From NCBI RefSeq assembly GCF_965221685.1, contig NZ_OZ244907.1: a stretch of 64,000 nucleotides of DNA; one strand, 5' to 3'. This DNA comes from Palauibacter sp022826685 (GTDB taxonomy: Bacteria; Gemmatimonadota; Gemmatimonadetes; Palauibacterales; Palauibacteraceae). Under the pieces are notes generated by a model. That model ran no database searches, was not told where the DNA came from, and saw only the letters and a list, made by a program, of their open reading frames with translations. The first letter of the stretch is position 1. Each line of letters starts with the position of its first letter. Positions 15,957 through 24,620 of the stretch are shown piece after piece. Both the position numbers and the translations under genes were made by a program.

Positions 15957-16385
15957 CTAGCCCTTCGCCCCGGAGGCTTCGCGCCCGCTCTCCTCGAACC
16001 AGGCGCGGATGTAGTCGACGGCCTCGGAGGTGGAGGTCCCGGGACCGAAGAGGCGGCCGACGCCGAGGTCGGTCAGTGCCTCCATGTCCTCGGCGGGGAT
16101 GATCCCTCCCCCGGTGAGGAGGACCCCGTCCATCCCCTGCCCGTCGAGGAGCGACTTCACGCGCGGGAAGAGCGTCATGTGCGCCCCCGACAGGATCGAG
16201 AGCGCCACGACGTCCACGTCCTCCTGGAGCGCGGTGGCGGCGATCATCTCGGGCGTCTGGTGGAGTCCCGTGTAGATGACCTCCATCCCCGCGTCCTGGA
16301 GGGCGGCCGCCATCACCTTCGCGCCACGGTCGTGTCCGTCCAGCCCCGGCTTGGCCACGAGCACACGGATCTTCGGTTCGATCAA
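15957..16385 (-). CDS. Cobalamin-binding domain protein (methylmalonyl-CoA mutase small/C-terminal type)
   Basis: From the TTG at 16385 the protein has 142 residues and is a single B12-binding Rossmann domain: IRVLVAKPGLDGHDRGAKVMAAAL holds the DxHxxG base-off cobalamin motif (DGHDRG), followed by LSILSGAHMTLFPRV and LLTGGGIIPAEDMEAL. It pairs with a separate mutase catalytic subunit, which is not in the window. GGGAAGAAG precedes the TTG. The frame stays open to 16571, but the added residues are Arg-rich and would overlap the divergent permease gene. It is first in the minus-strand acyl-CoA operon, 9 bases before the carboxyltransferase. Confidence 0.85.
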   Translation of the reverse strand: MIEPKIRVLVAKPGLDGHDRGAKVMAAALQDAGMEVIYTGLHQTPEMIAATALQEDVDVVALSILSGAHMTLFPRVKSLLDGQGMDGVLLTGGGIIPAEDMEALTDLGVGRLFGPGTSTSEAVDYIRAWFEESGREASGAKG

Positions 16386-16552
16386 GCGCTTCTTCCCGGC
16401 GGTTCGTTTCGGGAGTTCATCCCGGAAATTCCGGGTCACGAGGGAACGGTCGAAAGTATCCGCGGAAAGGCGCGCGCTGCAACGACGATCCGGCGTCGAC
16501 GCCCGCCGTCTCCGGGGTTGCCTCCGCCCGCTCCGGCCCGCACCCTCGTTCC

Positions 16553-17659
16553 ATGCGCGACGACGCGACACGAGTACACCGGACCCTCCTGAACCTGGCG
16601 GCCTTCGTCATCATCGTGGCCGGGATGCGGGCCGCCAACTGGCTGATCGTCTCCTTCGTGCTCGCGCTCTTTCTCACCATCCTGTGCTCCACGCCGCTCC
16701 GCTGGATGACGGCCCGCCGGGTTCCCAAGTCCGTCGCGGTCCTCGCCCTCGTGCTCGTCCTCCTCGCCCTCGGGACCGTGGCGGGGGGACTGATCGCGAC
16801 CCCTCTCGTCGAACTCGGGCGCACGGAGGCGCAACTCGACCGACTCTTCGCGGAGCAGGTCGAAACGGTGGAGGCGACGCTGAGCGACTACATGGTGCGC
16901 TTCGGGCTCCAGTCGCCGCTGCTCGACACCAACGACCTCATCTCGATCTCGCCGAGCTGGATACTCGGCCTGATGCGGCAGCTCGTCGAGAACCTGGGGT
17001 TCATCCTCGCCAACGGGTTCCTGATCATCCTCACGATGGTCTTCATGCTGCTCGAGATCTCGAGCTTCCCCACCAAGGTGCGGGTCGCCCTCGGCGAGGC
17101 CGATGCGACGGAGGCGCGGGAGAACTGGGAGAAGGTCGGGACCGCGGTCCGGCGCTACGTCGTGCTGAAGACGATCGTCAGCCTCGGCACCGGACTCTGC
17201 ATCGGGGGGCTCATGGCGCTCCTCGGCGTCAACTACCCGATTCTGTGGGGCGTGCTCGCGTTCCTGCTGAATTATGTGCCCAACATCGGGTCGTTCATCG
17301 CGGCGGTGCCGGCGGTGCTCGTCGCGTGGCTCACGATGGGGGTCGGGACGGCGGTCGCCGCCGCGGCCGGATTCCTCGTCGTCAACGTCCTCTGGGGCAA
17401 CCTCATCGAGCCGAAGGTCATGGGGTACAGCGTGGGCCTGTCGACGCTCGTCGTCTTCGGTTCGCTCGTGTTCTGGGGCTGGGTCCTGGGGCCCGTGGGG
17501 ATGCTGCTGTCGGTGCCGCTCACGGTGATGTTCCGGATCGTGCTGGGGACGAACGAGTCCACCCGCTGGATCGCGGTCCTGCTCGGCTCGGAGCGGTCGG
17601 ACGAGATCACGCAGGCGATCGACGCCGAAGTCGCCGTCGCGCTCGGCAAGGGCAGCTAG
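16553..17659 (+). CDS. AI-2E family transporter (PerM/YdiK-like permease)
   Basis: The 368-residue membrane protein has the family layout: two to three N-terminal helices (residues 14-75), a soluble segment with LDTNDLISISPSWILGLM, and a C-terminal bundle with LIILTMVFMLLEI, LGVNYPILWGVLAFLLNYVPNIGS, and WGNLIEPKVMGYSVGLSTLVVFGSL. NYVPNIGS and the EPKVMG loop are diagnostic. The family exports small molecules or ions; the substrate here is unknown. It is divergent from the B12-domain gene with about 165 bases between them. Confidence 0.9.
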   Translation: MRDDATRVHRTLLNLAAFVIIVAGMRAANWLIVSFVLALFLTILCSTPLRWMTARRVPKSVAVLALVLVLLALGTVAGGLIATPLVELGRTEAQLDRLFAEQVETVEATLSDYMVRFGLQSPLLDTNDLISISPSWILGLMRQLVENLGFILANGFLIILTMVFMLLEISSFPTKVRVALGEADATEARENWEKVGTAVRRYVVLKTIVSLGTGLCIGGLMALLGVNYPILWGVLAFLLNYVPNIGSFIAAVPAVLVAWLTMGVGTAVAAAAGFLVVNVLWGNLIEPKVMGYSVGLSTLVVFGSLVFWGWVLGPVGMLLSVPLTVMFRIVLGTNESTRWIAVLLGSERSDEITQAIDAEVAVALGKGS

Positions 17660-17712
17660 GCCGGTCGCGGCCAGGCGGCTGCGGCCAGGCGGCTGCGGCC
17701 GGGCGGCTTGGG

Positions 17713-18747
17713 CTAGGCGGCGGCCCGGCGGAAGACCTCGAGTGCGCCCGCCACATCGTCATCCGTCGTGTGGAGGTGGGGGACGACCCGCAGATCCGCG
17801 CGGTTGTAGGCGTTGAGCAGGACCCCGCGCTCCCGGCAGCGGGTGGCGAATTCCGGCGCCGACACGGCGGTCGACTGGAAGCGGACGATGTTCGTCTCGA
17901 CCGCCTCGGCATCCACCGTCAGGCCCGGGATCGCGGCGAGTCCGCCGGCCAGCTCCCTCGCCCGGGCGTGATCCTCCGTGAGCCGTTCGCGGTGGTGCTC
18001 GAGCGCGTAGAGGGCGCCGGCGGCCACGATCCCCGCCTGCCGGAAGCCCCCGCCGTAGAGTTGTTTGAAGCGGCGGGCGCACTCGATGAGGTCGTGCGGG
18101 CCGGCCAGCGCCGAGCCGACGGGCGCGCCGAGCGCCTTCGAGAAGCACACGTTCACCGTGTCGAACCCGGCGGCGAACTCGGCCTCGGGGATCCCGGTGG
18201 CCGCGGTCGCGTTCCACAGCCGGGCGCCGTCGAGGTGGGTCGCGAGGCCGGCCTCGCGCGCGGCGGCGAGCATCTCGCGCAGGAGGTCCAGGGGCCACAC
18301 GGCGCCGCCCGCCCCGTTGTGCGTGTTCTCGGCGCAGACGAGCCGCACCGGCGACTGCATGCGCGCGCGCACGGGCCCCATGTCGAGGTTGAGCGCCGCC
18401 CGCAGCGTCGCGGGACCGAACATGCCGCGCTCCCCTTCCAGCGGGCGGACGACGACCCCGGAGATCGGCGACGGCGCCCCCGCCTCACCGAACCAGATGT
18501 GCGCCCCGGGGCCGATGAGGACGGTGTCGCCCGGCTCCGTGTGCGCGCGCAGGGCGAGCTGGTTGCTCATCGTGCCCGTCGGCACGTACATGGCGGCTTT
18601 CTTCCCGAGGATCTCGGCCGTCCGCCGCTCCAGTTCGAGCACCGTGGGGTCGTCGCCGTAGCAGTCGTCCCCCACGGGCGCCGCGGCCATCGCCGCCCGC
18701 ATCGCCTCCGTCGGGCGCGTGACCGTGTCGCTGCGGAGGTCGATCAC
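17713..18747 (-). CDS. Low-specificity threonine aldolase family protein
   Basis: The 344-residue PLP enzyme starts at a GTG giving MIDLRSDTVTRPTEAMRAAM, the usual beginning. GDDCYGDDPTVLELE, VPTGTMSNQLAL, CAENTHNGAGG and HLDGARLWNA (aspartate of the PLP ring) follow. The Schiff-base lysine is Lys204 in NVCFSKALGAPVGS. It should split L-threonine or allo-threonine into glycine and acetaldehyde, or act on other beta-hydroxy amino acids. The start overlaps the stop of the amidase gene (GTGA), so the two are coupled. Confidence 0.9.
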   Translation of the reverse strand: MIDLRSDTVTRPTEAMRAAMAAAPVGDDCYGDDPTVLELERRTAEILGKKAAMYVPTGTMSNQLALRAHTEPGDTVLIGPGAHIWFGEAGAPSPISGVVVRPLEGERGMFGPATLRAALNLDMGPVRARMQSPVRLVCAENTHNGAGGAVWPLDLLREMLAAAREAGLATHLDGARLWNATAATGIPEAEFAAGFDTVNVCFSKALGAPVGSALAGPHDLIECARRFKQLYGGGFRQAGIVAAGALYALEHHRERLTEDHARARELAGGLAAIPGLTVDAEAVETNIVRFQSTAVSAPEFATRCRERGVLLNAYNRADLRVVPHLHTTDDDVAGALEVFRRAAA

Positions 18748-20480
18748 GTGGCGAAGGCCGGCGGGTATTGGAAGTGGTGGTCCGTCGCGTCCTGCACCGC
18801 CTTCGCGAGGCGCAGCGCCTCCGCGTCGGCGAACAGCCCTCCTACGAAGGAGATGCTCGTCGGCGTCCCGTCCTCCGACCGATACCCGTTGGGAATCACC
18901 ACCTGCGGGTGCCCCGTGAGGTTCGTGAGCAGGAGCATCGATCCCCCGAAACTCGGCGTGACGACGACGTCGATCCCCTCCATGACCTGCGCGAAGCGGT
19001 GCATGGCGATCGTGCGCAGCCGGTTCGCCTGGATGTACTCGGACGCGGGGATCATGCGCCCGGTGCGCATGATGTTGGGCCGCGCGTTCTCCGCCTGCAG
19101 GACGAGTTCGTCTTCGCGCCCGCTCAGGATCAGCGGATCGAACGCCGCCCCCTGCTCCGCGCTGAGGATGATCCGCATCGCGTCGTAGGGGAGGTCGTCC
19201 GGGAGTTCGAGCGGCACCGGCTCGATCCCGAGCCCGCGCACGACTTCGAGCGACGCCTCGTCGAACGCCTTCCACTCCCCGTCCTCCCGTTCCTCCTCGA
19301 AGGCCGAGGGCACCCACGCGACCCGCAGGTCCGAGAGGGGCCGCTCCGGGTCCCAGTCGAAGGCGATGTCGCGTGCCGTCGGATCCTGGTCGTCCGACCC
19401 CTGGATCGCGTCGAGCACGATCGCGCAGTCCTCCACGCTCCGGCAGATCGGCCCCAGCTTGTCCATCGACCACGAGAGGGCCATCGCCCCGGCCCGGCTC
19501 ACGCGCCCGAAGGTGGGCCGGAGCCCGGAGGCGCCGCAGCGGGTGGAGGGGGAGACGATCGAACCCAGCGTCTCGCTCCCGATCGCGAACCCGACGAGCC
19601 CCGCCACGACCGCCGCCGTGGATCCCGCGGAAGACCCGCTCGACCCCTGCTCGAGGTTCCACGGATTGCGCGTCAGCCCACCGTACCAGACGTCGCCGCG
19701 CGCCAGCGCCCCCAGCGTGAGCTTCGCCACGAGCACGGCGCCCGCCTCCTCCAGCTTCCGCCCCACCGTGGAATCCTCGGGGATGTACTGGTCCTCGTAC
19801 GGCTTGGCGCCCCACGTCGTCAGCGTCTCGTCCTCTGAGAGAAGGTCCTTCGCCCCCCATGGGATGCCGTGCAGCGGACCCCGGTAGTAGCCGCGCGAGA
19901 TCTCGGCGTCCGCGCGCGCCGCCTGCCGCATCGCGAGGTCCTCGGTGAGAGTGATCACGGCCAGCAGCGTGTCGCCGTGCGCCCGCAGCCGGCCGAGGTA
20001 CATCTCCGTGAGTTCCGTCGACGTCACCTGGTGGGAGCGGACGAGTTCCGCCAACTCCGTGACCGGCGCGAACGCCAGCGCTTCGAGGTCCGCCGGGCGC
20101 TCCAGCCCCCGCGGGCGCGTGTAGCGGAAGACGCTCGACGCCGAGGGCGCCGGATAGGAGGTCCCGGGAAGCACGGGTTCGAAGTGGAGCGCGGGGGCGA
20201 CGGAGTTCGGCATCTCCATCGTGCGGAGTTGCGCGTACCGCTCCCGCATCGCGTTCACTTCCTCCACCATGAGTTCGACCTCATCGTCGCTGAAGTCGAG
20301 CCCCGCGACGCGCACGGCGGCGGCGATATCGTCCTTGGTCAGCGCCTCCTGCCCATCGTTCGTGCGCGCCCAGAGGGCGGCGGGGAGCGCCGTGCCCCCC
20401 AGCCCCAGCGCCCCCAGCGACGCCATGAACGCCCGCCGGTCCAGCGTGGGTGATGCGCAATCGGTGGAAGCGCTATCCAC
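18744..20480 (-). CDS. Tat-exported amidase (amidase signature family)
   Basis: The 578-residue protein carries a twin-arginine signal at its start (LDRRAFMASLGALGLGG). The amidase signature domain shows the Ser-cisSer-Lys triad: lysine in IPWGAKDLL, the Ser-rich loop QGSSGSSAGSTAAVVAG and GSETLGSIVSPS with TRCGASGLRPTFGRVS. It should hydrolyse amides in the periplasm; the substrate is unknown. The GTG at 20480 keeps the Tat motif; the frame is open to 20546, but that would run through the preceding DUF433 gene. Coupled to the threonine aldolase gene. Confidence 0.85.
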   Translation of the reverse strand: MDSASTDCASPTLDRRAFMASLGALGLGGTALPAALWARTNDGQEALTKDDIAAAVRVAGLDFSDDEVELMVEEVNAMRERYAQLRTMEMPNSVAPALHFEPVLPGTSYPAPSASSVFRYTRPRGLERPADLEALAFAPVTELAELVRSHQVTSTELTEMYLGRLRAHGDTLLAVITLTEDLAMRQAARADAEISRGYYRGPLHGIPWGAKDLLSEDETLTTWGAKPYEDQYIPEDSTVGRKLEEAGAVLVAKLTLGALARGDVWYGGLTRNPWNLEQGSSGSSAGSTAAVVAGLVGFAIGSETLGSIVSPSTRCGASGLRPTFGRVSRAGAMALSWSMDKLGPICRSVEDCAIVLDAIQGSDDQDPTARDIAFDWDPERPLSDLRVAWVPSAFEEEREDGEWKAFDEASLEVVRGLGIEPVPLELPDDLPYDAMRIILSAEQGAAFDPLILSGREDELVLQAENARPNIMRTGRMIPASEYIQANRLRTIAMHRFAQVMEGIDVVVTPSFGGSMLLLTNLTGHPQVVIPNGYRSEDGTPTSISFVGGLFADAEALRLAKAVQDATDHHFQYPPAFAT

Positions 20481-20724
20481 GAGCAGAGTCTGCCAGCGCC
20501 TCGAGTTCATGTTCGAGCACGCGCTCAACCATCCACCGCTCGACACCCTGGAACCACTCGAGAAACTGCTCGACCGAAGCTCCCGCCTTCAGGTTCTCGA
20601 AGAGGGCGCTCACGGGGACTCTTGTTCCAGCGAACACCCAGACTCCGCTGACCCGGCCTGGATCACGCTCGACAGCCCTGCATGTTTCCCAAGTCGGCAT
20701 GGGCAACTCCATCCTCAGCCTCAA
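20473..20724 (-). CDS. DUF433 family protein (orphan antitoxin-like)
   Basis: The 83-residue protein has the DUF433 core: CRAVERDPGRVSGVWVFAGTRVPVSALFENLKAGASVEQFLEWF. DUF433 proteins usually precede a DUF5615 PIN-like toxin and act as its antitoxin. Here no such toxin follows: the next gene is the Tat amidase, which overlaps the last 8 bases. It may be a leftover antitoxin or a solitary DNA-binding protein. Internal starts at residues 5 and 9 are possible. Confidence 0.7.
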   Translation of the reverse strand: MRLRMELPMPTWETCRAVERDPGRVSGVWVFAGTRVPVSALFENLKAGASVEQFLEWFQGVERWMVERVLEHELEALADSARG

Positions 20725-20790
20725 CTCCGCTACCTTCCGAACCCGTCGGTGTCTGAAGATAGCATCTTTGACGCTCGTTCCGCCCCGGCG

Positions 20791-21021
20791 TTAGCAGCCA
20801 TCCGTTTCGGTCGCCGGTACGTCGACGACCGCGACCGGTGTCTGTGGCGCTGGGACGGGGTCGCCGTTTTCTCGAAGAAGCTCGACATGGAAGGGGACCG
20901 CCTCGCGGAGAAGATCCTCCGTCTCGGCCCGGGAGTCGCCCGCAGCAACACACCCGGGGAGGTCCGGTACGTAGCCGGAGTAGCCGTTGTCGGTCTTCTC
21001 AATGATGATCGCGTATTTCAA
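20791..21021 (-). CDS. HicB-like protein (orphan antitoxin-like)
   Basis: A 76-residue protein starting at a TTG preceded by GGAGGA, giving KYAIIIEKTDNGYSGYVPDLPGC, then SRAETEDLLREAVPFHVELL, the pseudo-RNase H HicB fold. The C-terminal DNA-binding domain found in many HicB antitoxins is absent. No HicA toxin lies on either side. The start overlaps the stop of the aminotransferase gene (TTGA). It sits just upstream of another orphan antitoxin-type gene. Confidence 0.75.
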   Translation of the reverse strand: MKYAIIIEKTDNGYSGYVPDLPGCVAAGDSRAETEDLLREAVPFHVELLRENGDPVPAPQTPVAVVDVPATETDGC

Positions 21022-22223
21022 GGCGTCTCCTCCGTGCTCGACTGACCATGCCGTGTGCGGGCACACCACTCGCGCGCGGCTTCCACGACGCGGTCGATGT
21101 CGCTCTGGTCGTTGTAGACGCCGATGGAGAAGCGGAGCATGCCGGTGCGGATCGCGAGGCGGATGCCGGCGGCGGTCAGGTGGTCGTAGAGGGAGTTCAT
21201 GGCGGGGTCGTCGGCCGTGTAGTGGCGCCCGCCGCCGCTCTCGCCGACCGAGACGATGTGCGCGAGATGGGGTCCGGGCCGGCCCACCACCGGGAGGCCG
21301 AGGTCCCGGAGTCGGTCCGAGAGATCGGCCGCCAGCCCCCGAACGTGCGCCTCGACGTGTGCCACGCCCCAGTCCGAGAGGAGGTCCAGCGCCGCGTCCG
21401 TCGCCGCCGCTCCGAGGTAGTTGTAGTTGCCCACATCGAAGCGGAGGGCACCCGCGCGGAAGCGGAGTTCGTCGTCCGAGTACGCCGTCTCGTGCGCGTC
21501 GAGTTCGATCCCGAACCGCGCCACGTGGACGGGCGTCATCGTTTGGGCCACCTCGCGCCGGACGTACAGGAAACCGAAGCCGTACACCGAGAGGAGGGCC
21601 TTCTGCGCTGCGACAGCGAGCGCGTCGACGCCCAGTCCGTCGACATCGGTGTGCTGGGCGCCGATCGACTGCGCCGCGTCCACGAGCGTGAGCGCCCCGA
21701 CCCTCCGGGCCGCCGCCGAGATCGCCGCGACGTCGGTCACGAACCCCGGGGCGAAGGTGATCGTGGGGAGCGTCACGAGCCGCGTGCGTTCGTCCATCGC
21801 CGCGGCCGTCGCCTCCACGGGGACGTGGCCGTCCTCCGGCGCGACCGACCGCACCTCGATTCCGTGCGTGCGGGCGAGGCTGTACCAGAGATAGATGTTG
21901 TTCGGGTGCTCGAGCGCGGGGCACAGCACGACGTTGTCGCCCGCCTGCCACGGGAGGCTCGCGCCGAACAGGTTGAGGCCGTCGGAGACGTTCTTCGTGA
22001 TCGCGACCTCGTCGGGCGCTGCGCCGATGAGCGATGCGAACGATGACCGGGCGCGATTGACGGTGGCGACCATCTCGGTCTTGTCTCCCCGGCCCGACGT
22101 TCGCCCGCCCAGGTGCCGCTCGATCGCCGCCCGCACGGGCGCCGCCATCAGGGAATTCGCCGAGATGTCGAAGTACGGCTGCTCGTCCGCTCCTGGGAAC
22201 AGCGCTCTCACTTCAGCGTTCAT
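21018..22223 (-). CDS. Class V aminotransferase / cysteine-desulfurase-like PLP enzyme
   Basis: From ATG 22223 (GGGAG upstream) the protein has 401 residues. It has the class V fold: GDKTEMVATVNRARSSFASL, ITKNVSDGLNL, LEHPNNIYLWYSLA, LVDAAQSIGA (PLP-binding Asp and Gln) and Lys208 in AAQKALLSVYGFGFLYV as the Schiff-base lysine. RTGMLRFSIGVYND near the end gives the carboxylate-binding Arg. There is no obvious catalytic cysteine loop, so a transaminase or an isopenicillin-epimerase-like role is more likely than desulfurase. Substrate unknown. Confidence 0.85.
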   Translation of the reverse strand: MNAEVRALFPGADEQPYFDISANSLMAAPVRAAIERHLGGRTSGRGDKTEMVATVNRARSSFASLIGAAPDEVAITKNVSDGLNLFGASLPWQAGDNVVLCPALEHPNNIYLWYSLARTHGIEVRSVAPEDGHVPVEATAAAMDERTRLVTLPTITFAPGFVTDVAAISAAARRVGALTLVDAAQSIGAQHTDVDGLGVDALAVAAQKALLSVYGFGFLYVRREVAQTMTPVHVARFGIELDAHETAYSDDELRFRAGALRFDVGNYNYLGAAATDAALDLLSDWGVAHVEAHVRGLAADLSDRLRDLGLPVVGRPGPHLAHIVSVGESGGGRHYTADDPAMNSLYDHLTAAGIRLAIRTGMLRFSIGVYNDQSDIDRVVEAAREWCARTRHGQSSTEETP

Positions 22224-22254
22224 GCACACTCCCGGATCGCTGTCGGGCTCCGAT

Positions 22255-23457
22255 TCACGCTCGCCTCGCTTCGGAGCGGGCGACCAGGGATGCGCCGACC
22301 ATGTCGCCCATGATGTTCACGGTCGTGTTGCTCATGTCCACCAGACGGTAGATCCCGCCGACGATCGCCGCGACCTCGATCGGCAGGTTGAGCGCCTGCA
22401 CGTAGATGAGCGCGACGACGAAGCCGCCGGCCGGGACCCCGCCCGTGCCGTGCGAGAGCAGGAGGCCCAGGAGCAGGATCGTGACGAAATCCGCCGGCGA
22501 AAAAGTGACGCCGGCCGCCTGCGCCGTGAAGAGGAGGACCGCCGTCAGCATGACCGAGGTCCCGTCCTTGTTGAGCTGCGCCCCGAGGGGGAGGACGAAG
22601 GAGAACACGCCGCGGGGAATGCCGAGACGGCGGGCCAACTCGAGTCCGACGGAGAGCGAGGCGAGGCTGGAGGTCGTGGCCGCGGTCGTCGCCCACAGCG
22701 AACCCGTCGAGCGCAGGAAGGGCCACGGGCGGTAGTCCGTGAAGAACCGGAGCAGGAGCATGTACCCGGTCACGATCACGATCTGCGCGCCCCACACGCC
22801 CGCTAGGAAACGCGCCATGGGGCCGATCAGGTCGGCTCCGTAGCGGCCCACCGTGACCGCGACGAGGGCGCCGATTCCCACGGGGGCGGTCCACAGTACC
22901 ATGTGGACGAGGCGCCGGAAGAGGCGCGCCGCGTCCTCGAACAGCGTAGCGAGGCGCGTGCGCGGGCCGTCCCTTAGCGCCATCGTCGCGACCCCGAGCA
23001 GCAGCGCGAGGACGACGAGTTGCACCACGTTCCCGTCCGCGAAGGCCCGGAACACGTTCGTCGGTATCATGTCCAGGAGCACTTCCCCGACGGACGGCGC
23101 GTCCCCCACCGGCCCCGAGACCGCGTCCGCCACCGGCTCCGTGAGTTGCATCTCGTCTCCCGGACGGAGGAGGGCGACGGCTCCCAGCCCCAGCGAGAGT
23201 GCGATGAGGTCCGTCGTGAGGAAGTAGCCGAGCGTCTTCCCGGCCAGCCGTCCGAGGGTGCGCGTGTCCGCGAGAGAGGTGAGCCCGGCGAGGAGGTTGA
23301 AGAATACGAGCGGCACGGCGGCCAGCACGAGAAGGGCGATGAAGAGGTCGCCGAGCGGCTGGATCGCGGCGACCCGCTCGCCGAGGACCGCGCCCAGGAC
23401 GACGCCGGCGAGCATCCCGATCAGGATGCGCCCACCTGGCCCCACCTTCAGTCCCAC
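22255..23457 (-). CDS. Dicarboxylate/amino acid:cation symporter (DAACS family)
   Basis: The 400-residue membrane protein has the family hallmarks: a serine-rich re-entrant loop WATTAATTSSLASLSV (hairpin 1), FVLPLGAQLNKDGTSVML (the sodium-site helix) and the C-terminal IYRLVDMSNTTVNIMGDMVGA, in which the NMxG-like segment binds substrate. It imports C4-dicarboxylates or acidic/neutral amino acids with sodium or protons. The GTG start lies 9 bases after the stop of the MORN-repeat frame. Confidence 0.88.
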   Translation of the reverse strand: MGLKVGPGGRILIGMLAGVVLGAVLGERVAAIQPLGDLFIALLVLAAVPLVFFNLLAGLTSLADTRTLGRLAGKTLGYFLTTDLIALSLGLGAVALLRPGDEMQLTEPVADAVSGPVGDAPSVGEVLLDMIPTNVFRAFADGNVVQLVVLALLLGVATMALRDGPRTRLATLFEDAARLFRRLVHMVLWTAPVGIGALVAVTVGRYGADLIGPMARFLAGVWGAQIVIVTGYMLLLRFFTDYRPWPFLRSTGSLWATTAATTSSLASLSVGLELARRLGIPRGVFSFVLPLGAQLNKDGTSVMLTAVLLFTAQAAGVTFSPADFVTILLLGLLLSHGTGGVPAGGFVVALIYVQALNLPIEVAAIVGGIYRLVDMSNTTVNIMGDMVGASLVARSEARRA

Positions 23458-23466
23458 GTGGTCGAG

Positions 23467-24569
23467 TTACTCGAAGACTCTTCGTCCGTCGACATAGAAT
23501 ACATCTTCCACGGCCCCGTTCGGGAACCGGATCGTCCACCTCCCCTGCCGGTTGTTATCCTCATACAGCCCCTCTTCAAGCACGCCGTCCGCAAACCGGA
23601 CGACCCAGTGCCCGTGACGCACGCCGTCCACGTAGGGCCCTTCTTCCACCGTCTCGTCCGGAAAACGGATGATCCAGTGTCCATGCCGCTTGCCGTCGAC
23701 AAAGGGGCCTTCTTCTACGGTGCCGATCAGAAAGCGGACGATCCAACGTCCATGCCGTCTGCCGTCGACAAAGGGGCCTTCTTCTACGGTGCCGATCGGA
23801 AAGCGGACGATCCAGCGTCCATGCCGCTTGCCGTCGACAAAGGGGCCTTCTTCCACCACGCCGTTCGGAAAACGGATGACCCAGTGCCCGTGACGATTGC
23901 CGGCGACGTAGGGGCCCTCCTCCACCAGCCCGTTCGAGAAACGGATGGCCCAGCGCCCCTGCCGCCTGTCGTCCACATACGGTCCCAGTCCACGGTTCCG
24001 TTCGGAAAGCGGACGATACGGGTCCCCTGCGGTGCATCCCGCCGTACATCCTCGCCCGGAGCCGAAGCGAGGCTGTAGTCGATCATCCAGCTGACGAACC
24101 GCGGTTCGTCATCGCGAAGAACCCAGATGTAGCTCGTTCCCACCACGGATTCGCCCGGGGCGATCTCGCCCACCCGGCGTTGCAGTTGGCCGTTCGCGAT
24201 TCCCCGTGCGACCCGTCCCGGCTGGTCGGCGGAAGCGGACAGGCTAAGGTCGGTGCACGGCAGGAGCCCGGCTTCAACGCGGTAAACAGCGATCAGGTCA
24301 TCGAACGGCCTGCCTGAGGCATTGTACACGGAGAAATCCATCTGCCAGATATCGACCGGCTGGTCGTGGTGCGCCTTCTTCTCCTCGTACGCCGCGGCGG
24401 TCTCCCGATCCTCCGATACGACGCACGTACCAGTCGCGTATCCCACGATTCTCGCCGTGCCCCGCAGTTCGATCTCGTCCGACTCGAACAAGGTTTGGGC
24501 GTGGACGCTCGTCGCCATCGCCGGAACCAGAGCCACGGGCACCAACCAGCGTGCGTCGAATCGGTACAT
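23467..24569 (-). pseudogene. Secreted MORN-repeat protein broken by a frameshift
   Basis: The 5' part (24569 down to about 23985) encodes a signal peptide (start MYRFDARWLVPVALVPAMA, cleaved near VHAQ) and a domain of some 170 residues without family resemblance, then the first repeat GTRIVRFPNGTVD. The frame then shifts: the next repeats (WAIRFSNGLVEEGPYV, then WVIRFPNGVVEEGPFVDGKRHG and so on) lie in another frame that runs to 23467. The DNA unit carrying the junction is 68 bp where the others are 69 bp, so one base is missing. The intact protein would have about 367 residues. It may be a real inactivation, slippage in the repeat, or an assembly error. Confidence 0.75.
23488..24039. repeat. 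Eight phases of a 69-bp tandem repeat coding for MORN-like units
   Basis: The same junction (GTCGAC or a close variant, followed by a purine-rich stretch) recurs at 23488, 23557, 23626, 23695, 23764, 23833, 23902 and 23971, exactly 69 bases apart. Each unit codes for 23 residues of the pattern G-x-W-x-x-R-F-P-x-G-x-V-E-E-G-P-x-V-D-G-x-R-H. Units starting at 23695 and 23764 are nearly identical in DNA, which suggests recent expansion. The unit starting at 23971 is one base short. Confidence 0.9.
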
Positions 24570-24620
24570 TCCGGACCTCTCGCGCGACCATCCAAATCCA
24601 GCCAACTTCGGTGCTCCCGT

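Noticed and set aside
16276..19188. A 970-codon open frame on the plus strand
   Set aside because: It crosses the AI-2E permease in another frame and runs antisense to threonine aldolase and the amidase; its product is Arg/His/Pro-rich without family resemblance, as expected from a GC-rich shadow frame.
20791..21951. 386-codon minus-strand frame ending in a HicB sequence
   Set aside because: Only its last 76 codons look like protein; the rest is a shadow of the aminotransferase. HicB is annotated from the TTG at 21021.
23488..24039. Regular 69-bp repeats as a possible CRISPR array
   Set aside because: The whole unit repeats without unique spacers and codes for MORN-type protein units; no cas genes are present.
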